60,353 nucleotides of DNA, from assembly GCA_012519955.1 (NCBI GenBank), contig JAAYPH010000030.1, positions 1 through 60,353 of the forward strand, read 5' to 3'. A program made the position numbers and the translations under genes. Shown here in pieces: positions 39,008 to 49,289 of this stretch. A model generated the notes under the pieces. That model was not told where the DNA came from. It saw only the letters and a list, made by a program, of their open reading frames with translations, and ran no database searches. Numbering within the stretch: the first letter of the stretch is position 1; the number at the start of each line of letters is the position of its first letter. This DNA is from Candidatus Epulonipiscium sp. (GTDB taxonomy: Bacteria > Bacillota > Clostridia > Lachnospirales > Defluviitaleaceae).

Positions 39008-39040
39008 ATTACTTATTTTTGAAATAAAAAGGAGGGACGG

Positions 39041-40429
39041 ATGATGGAATTAAAGCTGTATTTAAAAAGTTTAGAAGGAGATACCAAAACCCCCATTACT
39101 TTATTTAGAAACTATGTAGGCAAAGAAAAAGGATTTTTGCTGGAAAGCAGAGACGAAGGCAAGGGAAGATATTCCTTTATTGCAAAAAATCCCTTTGGAG
39201 AACTACAAGGAAAAGGCAAAGAAATCATCATCAAAGAAGGGTGCAAAGTCATCAAAAAGCAAGGCAATATCATGGATGCCGTAAGAGAATATATGTCACA
39301 ATTCACCATAAAAAATCATAGTTCCATCCCTTTTATAGGGGGAGGGGTGGGAACTGTAGGCTACGATATTGTAAGAGAGTTTGAAAAACTTCCGAACCCT
39401 AATAAAGACACCATTCAAGTTCCAGATGTGCATCTGATGTTTGCCAGGGAAATGATTGCCTATGACCATTATCACCAACAAATTTTTATCATGGTCTTAG
39501 AAGAAGATACCAAAGACGGCGAAAAAAGAGCAGAAAACATAATGAAACAAATGGAAGAGGCTATAAAAAAAGATGAACCCCTAGAACCAAGCGGAGAATT
39601 TAGTCCTTCCTTTAGAAACTTAACCAGCAATATGACAAAAGAGGAATACATGCAAAAAGTTGAAAAAGCTAAGGAGTATATCCGAGAAGGGGATATTTTT
39701 CAAGTGGTCCTCTCCAAAAGATGGACATTAGAAACGGATGAAGATGCGTTTAATCTTTATAGAAAACTTAGACGGGTAAATCCCTCGCCCTATCTTTTTT
39801 ATTTAAACTTTGGAGACTATCAGGTAGCAGGCAGTTCTCCAGAAATGTTAGTAGAGCTTAGAAAAGATAAAGTGTATACCTGCCCCATTGCCGGCACCAG
39901 AAAACGGGGAAAAGATGAAAAAGAAGATCAGATCCTGGCAGAGGACCTTTTAAACGATGAAAAAGAGTGTGCAGAGCATGTGATGCTGGTAGATCTCGCC
40001 AGAAATGATATGGGAAGAATCGCTGAGTTTGACAGTGTAAAGGTGACAGAATTTATGAAGGTTCATTATTACTCCCATGTTATGCATCTCGTATCCTTGG
40101 TGGAAGGGATTAAGATAAAAAGAGAAGACGCCTTTTCAATCCTTCAGTCTTTTCTTCCTGCAGGAACTCTATCGGGGGCACCTAAAATTCGTGCCATGGA
40201 AATCATAGATGAACTGGAAGAAGAAAAGCGAGGAATTTATGGAGGAGCAGTTGGCTACTTTGGTTTTGACGGAGACATGGATATGTGCATTGCCATCCGC
40301 ACGATGGTGATAAAAAACGGAAAAGTATATATGCAGGCAGGGGCCGGGATTGTGGCAGACTCAATTCCGGAAAAAGAAAATGAAGAATGTGAAAACAAAG
40401 TAAAAGCGCTGCTTATGGCAGTGGAATAG
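39041..40429 (+). CDS. trpE: Anthranilate synthase component I
   Basis: A 462-residue chorismate-utilising enzyme; with TrpG it makes anthranilate. The tryptophan-binding LLES motif is near residues 30-34, so feedback inhibition is expected. The catalytic domain has DIFQVVLSKRW, SSPEMLV, PIAGTRKRG, DLARND, HVMHLVS and the C-terminal QAGAGIVADS. First gene of trpEGDCFBA; AGGAGGG precedes two consecutive ATG codons (39041 or 39044). Controlled by the T-box leader. Confidence 0.96.
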   Translation: MMELKLYLKSLEGDTKTPITLFRNYVGKEKGFLLESRDEGKGRYSFIAKNPFGELQGKGKEIIIKEGCKVIKKQGNIMDAVREYMSQFTIKNHSSIPFIGGGVGTVGYDIVREFEKLPNPNKDTIQVPDVHLMFAREMIAYDHYHQQIFIMVLEEDTKDGEKRAENIMKQMEEAIKKDEPLEPSGEFSPSFRNLTSNMTKEEYMQKVEKAKEYIREGDIFQVVLSKRWTLETDEDAFNLYRKLRRVNPSPYLFYLNFGDYQVAGSSPEMLVELRKDKVYTCPIAGTRKRGKDEKEDQILAEDLLNDEKECAEHVMLVDLARNDMGRIAEFDSVKVTEFMKVHYYSHVMHLVSLVEGIKIKREDAFSILQSFLPAGTLSGAPKIRAMEIIDELEEEKRGIYGGAVGYFGFDGDMDMCIAIRTMVIKNGKVYMQAGAGIVADSIPEKENEECENKVKALLMAVE

Positions 40430-40438
40430 GAGGGTGCT

Positions 40439-41014
40439 ATGGTTTTACTCATCGATAATTATGATTCCTTCACATACAATTTGTATCAATATATAGGGAA
40501 GTACGAAAAAAATATAAAAGTCGTACGAAATGATGAAATTTCCCTGGAAGAAATCGTAGCCCTAAACCCGGACCATATCGTTTTATCCCCGGGACCTAAG
40601 ACGCCAAAGGAAGCAGGAATCTGCATAGAGGTCATTAAAAAATTTTACGATAAAATCCCAATACTCGGCATTTGCCTTGGGCATCAGTGTATCGGCGCTG
40701 CCTTTGGAGCGGACATTACCTATGCAAAGGAGCTCGTTCATGGTAAGTCCTCACAGATCATCCATAAGGGAATAGATGTATTTAGCGGCATTGAAAAACC
40801 AATGAAAGCTGCGAGATACCATTCCCTGGCTGTTCGCTTAGATACCATTCCGGATTGCTTTGAAATCGCAGCGATTACCGAAGACGAGGAAGTTATGAGT
40901 ATTATTCATAAGGAATATCCTCTGGTCGGACTCCAGTTTCACCCTGAATCCATCTATACCCCTGATGGCATCAAAATCATAAAGAATTTTTTAGAAAAGG
41001 AGAGGGTCATATGA
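40439..41014 (+). CDS. trpG: Anthranilate synthase glutamine amidotransferase component
   Basis: A 191-residue class I amidotransferase supplying ammonia to TrpE. Starts LLIDNYDSFTYNL; nucleophile Cys is in ILGICLGHQCIG (about residue 79), His and Glu in LQFHPESI (about 169-171). In many bacteria TrpG also serves p-aminobenzoate synthase; no pab gene is seen here. Its last four bases overlap trpD. AGGAGG precedes the ATG. Confidence 0.95.
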   Translation: MVLLIDNYDSFTYNLYQYIGKYEKNIKVVRNDEISLEEIVALNPDHIVLSPGPKTPKEAGICIEVIKKFYDKIPILGICLGHQCIGAAFGADITYAKELVHGKSSQIIHKGIDVFSGIEKPMKAARYHSLAVRLDTIPDCFEIAAITEDEEVMSIIHKEYPLVGLQFHPESIYTPDGIKIIKNFLEKERVI

Positions 41015-42027
41015 TAAAAGAAGCAATCGAAACCATTATGCAAGGAAGACATTTGTCAGAAGATGAAATGATGGGTGCCATGGAATGTATTATGGACGGA
41101 GAAGCCTCTCCGGCTTTAATTGGAAGCTTTCTTACAGCCCTTAAGATGAAAGGGGAAACCCCTGATGAAATCACCGGAGGGGCTAAGGTAATGAGGAAAA
41201 AGGCAGAAAAGATCAACTTAAATGATTTATATACCTTAGATACCTGTGGAACAGGGGGGGACAGTGCAGGAACCTTTAATATCTCAACGGCAGTAGCCTT
41301 TGTGGCAGCCGCTGCAGGTATTCCTGTAGTCAAACACGGAAACCGCTCTGTATCCAGCAAAAGCGGCAGTGCCGATGTATTGGAAGCTTTGGGAGTTAAC
41401 ATAAACCTTCTTCCAAGACAGGTAGAGGAATGCGTTAAAGCCCAAAATATAGGGTTTCTCTTTGCACCTACCTTCCATAAGGCGATGAAGCATGCCCTGG
41501 GACCGAGAAAAGAACTGGGATTTAGAACCATCTTTAATATCTTAGGGCCCCTTACAAACCCAGCTAATGCCAAGGCTCAAGTTCTGGGAGTATTCGATGG
41601 GAATTTAACAGAACCCATAGCAAAAGTACTGCTTAATTTAGGGGTAGAACATGCAATGGTTGTACATGGTATGGATGGGTTAGATGAAATTACTACAACC
41701 CATAAAACCAAAGTAACAGAAGTTAAGAATCACGAAATTAAGACGTATTATATCTCTCCCGAAGAGTTCGGCATTGCAAGATGTCAGAAAGAAGACTTGC
41801 TAGGGGGAGATGCAGGGGAGAATGCAGAGATTATCAAGAATCTTTTCCAGGGGGAAAAGGGACCTAAAAGAGATATTCTTCTACTTAACAGCGGAGCAGC
41901 TCTTTATGTTGGAGGAAAAGCAAAATCCTTAGAAGAAGGCGTTTATATTGCAGGGGAACTCATTGATGGCGGTTATGCACAAAGGAAACTGGATCAATTC
42001 GCAGAATACACAAGGAGGATCACATGA
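41011..42027 (+). CDS. trpD: Anthranilate phosphoribosyltransferase
   Basis: A 338-residue enzyme transferring phosphoribose from PRPP to anthranilate. The PRPP-binding glycine loop is DTCGTGGDSAGTFNIST (about 78-94), followed by KHGNRSVSSKSGSAD; the anthranilate-site segment FAPTFHKAMKH is near 150. Length typical. Four-base ATGA overlaps with trpG before and trpC after, so translation is coupled. Confidence 0.96.
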   Translation: MIKEAIETIMQGRHLSEDEMMGAMECIMDGEASPALIGSFLTALKMKGETPDEITGGAKVMRKKAEKINLNDLYTLDTCGTGGDSAGTFNISTAVAFVAAAAGIPVVKHGNRSVSSKSGSADVLEALGVNINLLPRQVEECVKAQNIGFLFAPTFHKAMKHALGPRKELGFRTIFNILGPLTNPANAKAQVLGVFDGNLTEPIAKVLLNLGVEHAMVVHGMDGLDEITTTHKTKVTEVKNHEIKTYYISPEEFGIARCQKEDLLGGDAGENAEIIKNLFQGEKGPKRDILLLNSGAALYVGGKAKSLEEGVYIAGELIDGGYAQRKLDQFAEYTRRIT

Positions 42028-42803
42028 TACTGGATAACATTATCGAACAGAAGAAAGAGACCTTAAAAGAGTTAAAGAAAACCATTAGCATATCTTTTCT
42101 TGAGGATAACATAAAACATACCAAAATCCCTCCCTCTTTTTATAAAGCAATGGCTAAGCCTGGACTGTCTATTATAGGGGAGGTTAAAAAGGCTTCTCCT
42201 TCAAAAGGCATCATAAAGGAAGACTTTAACCCCATAGAAATCGCTAAGGAATATGAGAATTGTGTGGATGCGGTTTCTGTATTAACGGAAGAAAAGTTTT
42301 TTTTAGGGAGTGCTAAATTTCTGAAGGAAATTCATGAAGAAATAAGCTTACCCCTGCTTAGAAAGGACTTTATCATAGATCCCATTCAAATATATGAAGC
42401 AAGGGCATTAGGGGCTAGCTGTGTTCTTCTTATTGCAGCCATTCTAGATGACAGTCAGCTGAGAGAATTTATTAATCTGAGCCATTCCCTTTATATGGAT
42501 GCCTTAATTGAAGTTCATGATCAACATGAACTGGAAAGAGTTTTAAAAACCAATGGAGAGATTATAGGCATCAACAATAGAAATCTAAAAGATTTTACGA
42601 TAGATATTCAAACAACTATAAACCTTAGAAAAGAAATACCAAAGGATAAGATTGTGATTAGTGAAAGCGGTATTTTTTCTAAAGAAGAAATCTTTAAGCT
42701 CAAAAAATGCGATATTCACGGCATTCTCGTTGGAGAAAGCTTTATGAAATCAGAAAATATCAAAGAAAAAGCAGAGGAGTTTAGAAGAGCCTATGATTCC
42801 TAA
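42024..42803 (+). CDS. trpC: Indole-3-glycerol-phosphate synthase
   Basis: A 259-residue TIM barrel that closes carboxyphenylamino-deoxyribulose phosphate to indoleglycerol phosphate. Conserved segments: GEVKKASPSKG (about 52-62), LRKDFIID (about 112-119), GINNRNLKDF, SESGI and the phosphate-binding HGILVGESFM. It overlaps trpD by four bases and trpF by eleven. Confidence 0.96.
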   Translation: MILDNIIEQKKETLKELKKTISISFLEDNIKHTKIPPSFYKAMAKPGLSIIGEVKKASPSKGIIKEDFNPIEIAKEYENCVDAVSVLTEEKFFLGSAKFLKEIHEEISLPLLRKDFIIDPIQIYEARALGASCVLLIAAILDDSQLREFINLSHSLYMDALIEVHDQHELERVLKTNGEIIGINNRNLKDFTIDIQTTINLRKEIPKDKIVISESGIFSKEEIFKLKKCDIHGILVGESFMKSENIKEKAEEFRRAYDS

Positions 42804-43401
42804 GATTAAAATCTGCGGATTAAAAACCGTTGAGCAAATAGTGATGGCAAATCAATATGATATCGACTATGTAGGCTTTGTTTTTGCAAAAAGTAAAAGA
42901 CAAATATCTCCCGATCAGGCAAGAGATATGAAAAGGAATTTAAGAAAAGATATTAAAGCCGTAGGGGTTTTTGTAGATACCCCCATAGAAGAGGTGAATG
43001 AAATCGTACGATACTGCAGCTTAGATATGGTTCAACTTCATGGGAATGAAAATAACGACCAGTGTGCTAAAAGCATTGTTCCCGTATGGAAGGCACTTTC
43101 AGTTAAGGATCAGGAAATACTTGAAGTCCTTCCATTCTATAAAAATGCCCAGGGCTTTGTATTTGACAGCGGCAGTGGAGGCTCGGGAAAAACTTTTTCC
43201 TGGGAACTCATTAAAGGTCTTTCTAAGGATTATTTTACGGTTTTGGCCGGGGGATTAAATGCCAAGAACATCAGCGAGGCAATCAAAATAGTATCTCCCC
43301 ATGTGGTTGACGTAAGTTCTGGTGTAGAAACCAATGGTGAAAAAGATGAAGAAAAAATAAAAGAATTTATTAGAAAGGTGAAAGGTTATGAAATTAGATA
43401 G
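42793..43401 (+). CDS. trpF: Phosphoribosylanthranilate isomerase
   Basis: A 202-residue barrel performing the Amadori rearrangement before TrpC. Catalytic Cys in KICGLK (residue 7) and Asp near 127 ([12 protein letters not shown]), C-terminal LAGGLNAKN and VDVSSGVET. Separate gene rather than a fusion with trpC. It starts inside the end of trpC and overlaps trpB by 14 bases. Confidence 0.95.
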   Translation: MIPKIKICGLKTVEQIVMANQYDIDYVGFVFAKSKRQISPDQARDMKRNLRKDIKAVGVFVDTPIEEVNEIVRYCSLDMVQLHGNENNDQCAKSIVPVWKALSVKDQEILEVLPFYKNAQGFVFDSGSGGSGKTFSWELIKGLSKDYFTVLAGGLNAKNISEAIKIVSPHVVDVSSGVETNGEKDEEKIKEFIRKVKGYEIR

Positions 43402-44581
43402 AAAGTTTGGTATTTTTGGTGGGCAATATGCGCCCGAAACCCTGATGAACCCTTTAAAGGAACTGGAAAAGGCACTGATAGAAGCCCTGCAGGACGAGAG
43501 TTTTATGGAAGAATACAGGTATTACTTAAAGCAGTATGTAGGCCGCCCCAATCCTTTATATTATGCTAAGAATCTTAGTGAGGAATTAGGAGGCGCTAAG
43601 ATTTATCTTAAACGTGAAGATTTAAACCATACAGGAGCCCATAAAATCAATAATGTTATCGGTCAGATCCTGCTTGCAAAACGTATGGGTAAGACAAAGG
43701 TGATTGCAGAAACAGGAGCAGGACAGCACGGCGTAGCAACGGCAACGGGAGCAGCGCTATTTAACATGGAATGTACCGTATTTATGGGAGAAGAAGATAT
43801 TAAAAGACAAAAACTTAATGTATTCAGAATGGAACTTTTAGGGGCTAAGGTGAAGAGTGTTGATAGCGGCACAAAAACCCTGAAGGATGCAACCAATGAA
43901 GCCTTAAGGGAATGGGCAAGAACCGTAGAAGATACCTTTTATGTTGTAGGTTCTGTTGTGGGCCCCCATCCGTATCCAACCATGGTTCGGGAATTTCAAA
44001 AGATTATAGGAGAAGAAACCAAAATTCAAATTAAAGAGCAGGAAGGAAGATTACCAGATACCATTATCGCCTGCATTGGAGGAGGCAGCAATGCCATGGG
44101 AGTCTTCTATCCCTTCCTGGAAGAAAAGGAAGTGGAGCTTATTGGTGTTGAGGCTGCAGGCCTTGGCATCGAAACCAAAAAACATGCAGCCGCTTTTGCA
44201 GAAGGAAAAATAGGAGTGATCCACGGCATGAAAACCTATCTACTTCAGGATGATGATGGAAATATTCTTCCAGCCCATTCTATTTCTGCCGGACTAGATT
44301 ATCCGGGAACGGGCCCAGAGCACGCTTATCTTTTTGATACAGGAAGAGCCAAGTATGTATCCATAACCGATGACGAAGCTGTAGAAGCCCTTATCCGGTT
44401 GTCTAAAACAGAAGGCATTATTCCGGCGCTTGAAAGTGCCCATGCCATAGCGTATGCTATCAAATTGGCACCTAAGAAAAGTAAGGATGAAATCATCGTC
44501 ATCAATTTATCGGGCAGAGGGGACAAAGACGTGCAAAGTGTCGCAAATTACCTTGAATTAAGGGGGGATCATCATGAATAG
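43388..44581 (+). CDS. trpB: Tryptophan synthase beta subunit
   Basis: A 397-residue PLP enzyme condensing indole with serine. The PLP lysine is in [11 protein letters not shown] (about residue 87), the glycine-rich phosphate loop is [10 protein letters not shown] (about 230-239), and ETGAGQHG is the substrate loop. It is of the classic TrpB1 type that pairs with TrpA. GAAAGG precedes the ATG inside trpF; overlaps trpA by eight bases. Confidence 0.97.
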   Translation: MKLDRKFGIFGGQYAPETLMNPLKELEKALIEALQDESFMEEYRYYLKQYVGRPNPLYYAKNLSEELGGAKIYLKREDLNHTGAHKINNVIGQILLAKRMGKTKVIAETGAGQHGVATATGAALFNMECTVFMGEEDIKRQKLNVFRMELLGAKVKSVDSGTKTLKDATNEALREWARTVEDTFYVVGSVVGPHPYPTMVREFQKIIGEETKIQIKEQEGRLPDTIIACIGGGSNAMGVFYPFLEEKEVELIGVEAAGLGIETKKHAAAFAEGKIGVIHGMKTYLLQDDDGNILPAHSISAGLDYPGTGPEHAYLFDTGRAKYVSITDDEAVEALIRLSKTEGIIPALESAHAIAYAIKLAPKKSKDEIIVINLSGRGDKDVQSVANYLELRGDHHE

Positions 44582-45353
44582 AATTCAAGAAAGATTAGAA
44601 GAATTAAGAAAGGAAAACAAAAAGGCATTAATTACTTATATGACTGCCGGAGATCCCAATATCGAGCAGACAGAAAAGCTTATCTACGCCAAGGAAAGAG
44701 GGGGCGCAGATATCATAGAAATAGGCATTCCCTTTTCTGACCCTGTAGCGGATGGACCCGTGATACAGGCGGCAGCTCAAAGAGCATTAGAAAGCGGAAC
44801 TAACCTTGAAAAGGTATTTCAGTGTATCGCAAATGTCCGAAAAAACACTCAGATTCCCATAGCATTTTTGGTTTATTATAATTCCATCCTGGGCTATGGA
44901 GTGGAACGATTCATCAGGCAATGTGAGGCAGTTGGTGTAGACGGACTTATCATTCCGGATCTTCCTTTAGAAGAAAGAGATGAAATCATGCCTTACATCA
45001 AATCCTTTAATGTATGTCTTATCCCATTAGTAGCCCCCACTTCGAAAGATAGAATAAAGGACATAACACAAGAGGGGGAAGGATTTGTTTACTGCATATC
45101 CTCCATGGGCGTTACAGGTGTAAGAAAAGAATTCCATGAGAGCTTGGAAGCCTTTTTAAAGAATGTAAGAAGCGTAACCGACATTCCCATCGCCGTAGGC
45201 TTCGGAATGTCTTCCCAGGAAGACATCAAACGATTACTTCCCTATGTAGACGGTGTTATAGTAGGCTCAGCGATTGTTAAGAAAATAGAAGAAAGTCATG
45301 GGGATGAAAAAGTAATAGAAGAATTTGTACAAAGCTTAAAGGCGGCTTATTAA
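44574..45353 (+). CDS. trpA: Tryptophan synthase alpha subunit
   Basis: A 259-residue barrel cleaving indoleglycerol phosphate and channelling indole to TrpB. Catalytic Glu in [18 protein letters not shown] (about 49) and Asp in [11 protein letters not shown] (about 60 residues later), with VAVGFG and GVIVGSAIV phosphate-binding loops. Last gene of the operon. No convincing terminator is visible in the 127 bases after it. Confidence 0.96.
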   Translation: MNRIQERLEELRKENKKALITYMTAGDPNIEQTEKLIYAKERGGADIIEIGIPFSDPVADGPVIQAAAQRALESGTNLEKVFQCIANVRKNTQIPIAFLVYYNSILGYGVERFIRQCEAVGVDGLIIPDLPLEERDEIMPYIKSFNVCLIPLVAPTSKDRIKDITQEGEGFVYCISSMGVTGVRKEFHESLEAFLKNVRSVTDIPIAVGFGMSSQEDIKRLLPYVDGVIVGSAIVKKIEESHGDEKVIEEFVQSLKAAY

Positions 45354-45501
45354 GCTAAAAACCAAAAATAATTTCACTTTAAAATATATAGCAGATGTAT
45401 ATGAAAAGTTATATAATTCAATATGTGGGGAAAGATAATAAAAGAAAAGTATATATTATATTGAATGTCTTATATATTTAGAGAATTTTTAAAAATAAGT
45501 A

Positions 45502-45530
45502 TTGACAAATGGTACCTTAATCCTTATAAT
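45502..45530 (+). promoter_or_regulatory. Promoter of the SAM riboswitch transcript
   Basis: TTGACA, a 17-base spacer and TATAAT; near-perfect consensus, 20-odd bases before the riboswitch. Confidence 0.88.
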
Positions 45531-45555
45531 TCTTATAAATATACTGTGAATAAGA

Positions 45556-45690
45556 AACTCTTATCTAGAGTGGTGGAGGGACTGGCCCGATGAAACCCAG
45601 CAACCTGCAATTTGCGAGGTGCTAAATCCTGCAGTTAATGCTTTCAGACTAATATTTGAAAGCAATCGACTGAGAGATAAGGGAGAAGAA
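45556..45690 (+). ncRNA. SAM-I (S-box) riboswitch aptamer
   Basis: Canonical core GTGGAGGGACTGGCCCGATG, AAACCCAGCAACC, then GAGGTGCTAAATCC and the closing GAGAGATAAG. P1 is formed by CTCTTATC near 45558 with GATAAGGGAG near 45676. SAM binding holds P1 and lets the downstream terminator form, shutting off the sulfhydrylase gene when methionine/SAM is plentiful. Confidence 0.97.
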
Positions 45691-45694
45691 TACT

Positions 45695-45724
45695 ACTCTC
45701 CTATTATCTTAGGAGAGTTTTTTA
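45695..45724 (+). terminator. Riboswitch terminator
   Basis: ACTCTCCTA-TTATCT-TAGGAGAGT followed by T's; its left arm can alternatively pair with GGGAG of the P1 3' strand (anti-terminator). Confidence 0.92.
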
Positions 45725-45768
45725 TTTTACTATGAAGTTTATCTAGTTTCCAAAGAAGCAAATTTTAA

Positions 45769-47106
<1,338 letters not shown>

Positions 47107-47123
47107 AAATAAAACACTATTAG

Positions 47124-47172
47124 AGGTTGCTGTTAAACCAAAGTAAGATTTGGTTTGCAGCAGCCTTTTTTA
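47124..47172 (+). terminator. Terminator after metY
   Basis: AGGTTGCTGTTAAACCAAA and TTTGGTTTGCAGCAGCCT, 18 pairs with one bulge, then T's. Confidence 0.93.
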
Positions 47173-47311
47173 GATAGCATCTATTTAACAAATATTTTAC
47201 ACATATAATTAGCACAATATATATATTGTGTTATAATTATGTTTAAGTTAGATTGACTTTGACTGCTATTGATTAATTAAAATAAAGAGAGAATCAAAAG
47301 GGGTCTTGTAT

Positions 47312-48472
47312 ATGAATAAATCAGAGTTGTTAGAGATTATTAATAACGGTGAAAATTCCTACATTGAATTTAAAGAAGAATCCATAAAACCAAAAGACCT
47401 TGCTGAAGAAATTATAGCCTTTGCCAATAGTGAAGGGGGGACCATTCTAATTGGTGTAGCTGATGATGGCACTATTAAGGGTGTAGCGGATGTCAATATA
47501 GAAGAAAAGATTATGAATATATGTAGAAATAATTGCATTCCTAATATAATACCTATTTACGAGCAGATAGATGTTGATGAATTAAAGGTAGTGGCTGTTA
47601 CAATACCTAAGGGTTTAAATAAGCCATATTATACTGTAGACCATAAATATTACATAAGAGTTGGGACGACCAAAAGAATTGCTTCAAGAGAAGAACTTCT
47701 GAGATTGTTTGAGGCTAACGGAAGCATACATTATGATATTTCACCTGTACTGGGGACTAGTATTAGAGATCTAAATTTAGATATAATAAGAGATTATTTT
47801 CTAAAATATAATACTTTCGATTTATATGAGGAAGAGAAAAGTTCGATAGAAAGAATACTAGTTAATGCAGATATACTCAAAGAAGTTGATCAACAGTTAG
47901 TATGTTCGGTTGGAGGCCTTCTGATATTTGGAAAAAAACCAGAGATGATTATGCCTCAAAATGGTATAAGTTTTGCTCATTTTTGTGGAAATCAAATAAC
48001 AGATGATTTAATAGACAAAAAGAATATCAATGGAAGATTGCAAGACATTGCAGAACAAATGCTTGTTGTGATCAAAAATAATATAAAAACTCCATCCCGT
48101 ATTAAGGATTTAAAGAGAGACGAAAAAGAAGATTATCCAACATTGGTATTAAGAGAAGCGATAGTAAATGCTCTTGTTCATAGAAACTATAGTATAACTG
48201 GCTCAAAAATAAGGATTTTTATGTTTGATGATAGAATAGAATTTCATAGTCCGGGAAAGCTCCCTAATACAGTAACTATAGAAAAAATGAAAATAGGAGT
48301 TTCGTATGCAAGAAATCCTTTTTTAGTTAAATATATGGAAAATATGAGATATATCGATCAATTAGGTCGAGGCATTCCTATGATCATAAAAGCAATGAAA
48401 GATATTGGAGCAAGGGAACCAGATCTAAAGGAAATAGGAGAAGAATTTGTATTAACTATCTATAAAAATTAA
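47312..48472 (+). CDS. AlbA_2/Schlafen-type putative DNA-binding protein with GHKL-like C-terminus
   Basis: A 386-residue protein. Residues 8-125 form an AlbA_2 (Schlafen AAA_4) domain: ENSYIEFKEE, EEIIAFANSEGGTILIGVADDG, and YYIRVGTTKRIASREE. The C-terminal half has an ATPase-like region (LREAIVNALVHRNYSITGSKI, then FHSPGKLP and LGRGIPM), typical of the COG2865 'putative transcriptional regulator' group. ATG 47312 lies eight bases after AAGGGG. Single gene, no neighbour points to a role; these proteins are often accessory and some are linked to defence or regulation. Confidence 0.85.
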   Translation: MNKSELLEIINNGENSYIEFKEESIKPKDLAEEIIAFANSEGGTILIGVADDGTIKGVADVNIEEKIMNICRNNCIPNIIPIYEQIDVDELKVVAVTIPKGLNKPYYTVDHKYYIRVGTTKRIASREELLRLFEANGSIHYDISPVLGTSIRDLNLDIIRDYFLKYNTFDLYEEEKSSIERILVNADILKEVDQQLVCSVGGLLIFGKKPEMIMPQNGISFAHFCGNQITDDLIDKKNINGRLQDIAEQMLVVIKNNIKTPSRIKDLKRDEKEDYPTLVLREAIVNALVHRNYSITGSKIRIFMFDDRIEFHSPGKLPNTVTIEKMKIGVSYARNPFLVKYMENMRYIDQLGRGIPMIIKAMKDIGAREPDLKEIGEEFVLTIYKN

Positions 48473-48496
48473 TAGATATTTTTAAATCTAATATAG

Positions 48497-48515
48497 TAGT
48501 AAAACGTTTTAACTA
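48497..48515. promoter_or_regulatory. LacI-family-like palindrome before the HAD gene
   Basis: TAGTAAAACGTTTTAACTA, an imperfect 19-base palindrome centred on CG, 48 bases before the start codon. Its form suits a MalR or CcpA-like regulator, but it differs from the two TGCAA-type sites. Confidence 0.35.
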
Positions 48516-48562
48516 TTAGGTATGAACAACTAGTATAAATTCACCAACAGGAGGAAGTATTG

Positions 48563-49201
48563 ATGAAAGCTTTTATTTTTGATATGGATGGAGTCATTAT
48601 AGATAGTCAGCCGATTCACTTTGAAGTTGATGCCCTGGTTTTAAAAGAGTTTGGAGTTGATATCGATCAAAAAGAACTGGAAAAATATGCTGGAAGAGCT
48701 AATGAGGATATCTGGACCGATCTTAAGACAAAATATAATTTGAAACAGGCGGTGCCTGAAATCATAGAATATCTCTTAAGCAAGAAGATTCAGATCTTTA
48801 AAGAATCAAAAAACGGACCAATTGAAGGGATTATAGAGTTAATTCAGAAGTTAGATGAAGCTAAAATCCCTATGGCAGTAGCCTCTTCATCCCCAAGAGC
48901 ATTGATTGAAACTGTCATGGAGATGTTTAATATCAGGGATTATTTCGCTTATATCATCAGCGGAGATGAAGTCCGTAAAAGCAAACCTGAGCCGGATATT
49001 TATCTCACTGCTGCACGAAAAATGAATGTGGAGCCAAAGGACTGTGTTGTTTTGGAAGATACTAAGAACGGTGTAATGGCTGCCAAGGCTGCAGGAATGA
49101 AATGCATCGGATTTCACAATCCTAATTCAGGAGACCAGGATTTGTCCAAGGCGGATGTCATCGTTGAAAGCATCAGGGATGTTATACAAATGATTGGATA
49201 A
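48563..49201 (+). CDS. HAD-family phosphatase/phosphomutase
   Basis: A 212-residue HAD hydrolase of the beta-phosphoglucomutase-like branch. Nucleophile motif FDMDGVIIDSQP (D8, D10), helical cap (about 18-85), motif II VASSSP, motif III lysine in RKSKPEPDIYL and the acidic motif VLEDTKNGVMAAKAAG. It resembles sugar-phosphate phosphatases as well as phosphoglucomutases; the second HAD gene at 51617 is the better beta-phosphoglucomutase candidate. GGAGGAAG precedes the ATG. Upstream of GH65, so a role in sugar-phosphate turnover is plausible. Confidence 0.85.
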   Translation: MKAFIFDMDGVIIDSQPIHFEVDALVLKEFGVDIDQKELEKYAGRANEDIWTDLKTKYNLKQAVPEIIEYLLSKKIQIFKESKNGPIEGIIELIQKLDEAKIPMAVASSSPRALIETVMEMFNIRDYFAYIISGDEVRKSKPEPDIYLTAARKMNVEPKDCVVLEDTKNGVMAAKAAGMKCIGFHNPNSGDQDLSKADVIVESIRDVIQMIG

Positions 49202-49208
49202 CAAACTA

Positions 49209-49237
49209 TTGCAAAGAATATTGGATTATGATAAGAT
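49209..49237 (+). promoter_or_regulatory. GH65 promoter
   Basis: TTGCAA, a 17-base spacer and TAAGAT, ending 11 bases before the operator. Confidence 0.6.
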
Positions 49238-49247
49238 ATATTCAACA

Positions 49248-49263
49248 GTGCAAGCGTTTGCAC
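49248..49263. promoter_or_regulatory. MalR-type operator before GH65
   Basis: GTGCAAGCGTTTGCAC, a LacI-family palindrome with central CG, over the expected transcription start of the GH65 gene. The same TGCAA-N4-TTGCA form occurs before the glucan phosphorylase gene at 55093. Confidence 0.8.
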
Positions 49264-49289
49264 AAAGTGATTGAATAGGGGGTTGCTTT

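Larger units (their letters stand above)
38665..39008 (+). ncRNA. Trp T-box leader with two terminator modules
   Basis: tRNA-sensing leader for the trp operon. Stem I starts near 38676 (CTGGAA pairs with TTCCAG at 38758-38763); its apical part AGCGAGCCGG...GGTGCGAGGTCCGG is the canonical T-box loop. The specifier is TGG (Trp) at 38755-38757. Stem II/III lie in 38785-38870. Then come two anti-terminator regions: GGGTGGC (38874-38880) with terminator 38888-38922, and the more canonical GAGTGGCATAGCG (38953-38965) ...CTTCGTCTC with terminator 38972-39007. Uncharged tRNA-Trp should stabilise read-through. Having one stem I and two decision modules is unusual. Confidence 0.88.

Noticed and set aside
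41007-41573. A 188-codon minus-strand frame opposite trpD.
   Set aside because: trpD is unambiguous on the plus strand and the antisense frame has no ribosome binding site or recognisable domain.
47312-48472. The AlbA_2/Schlafen-like gene as part of a defence island.
   Set aside because: Its neighbours are metY and carbohydrate genes; there is no nuclease, methylase, reverse transcriptase or other defence gene nearby.
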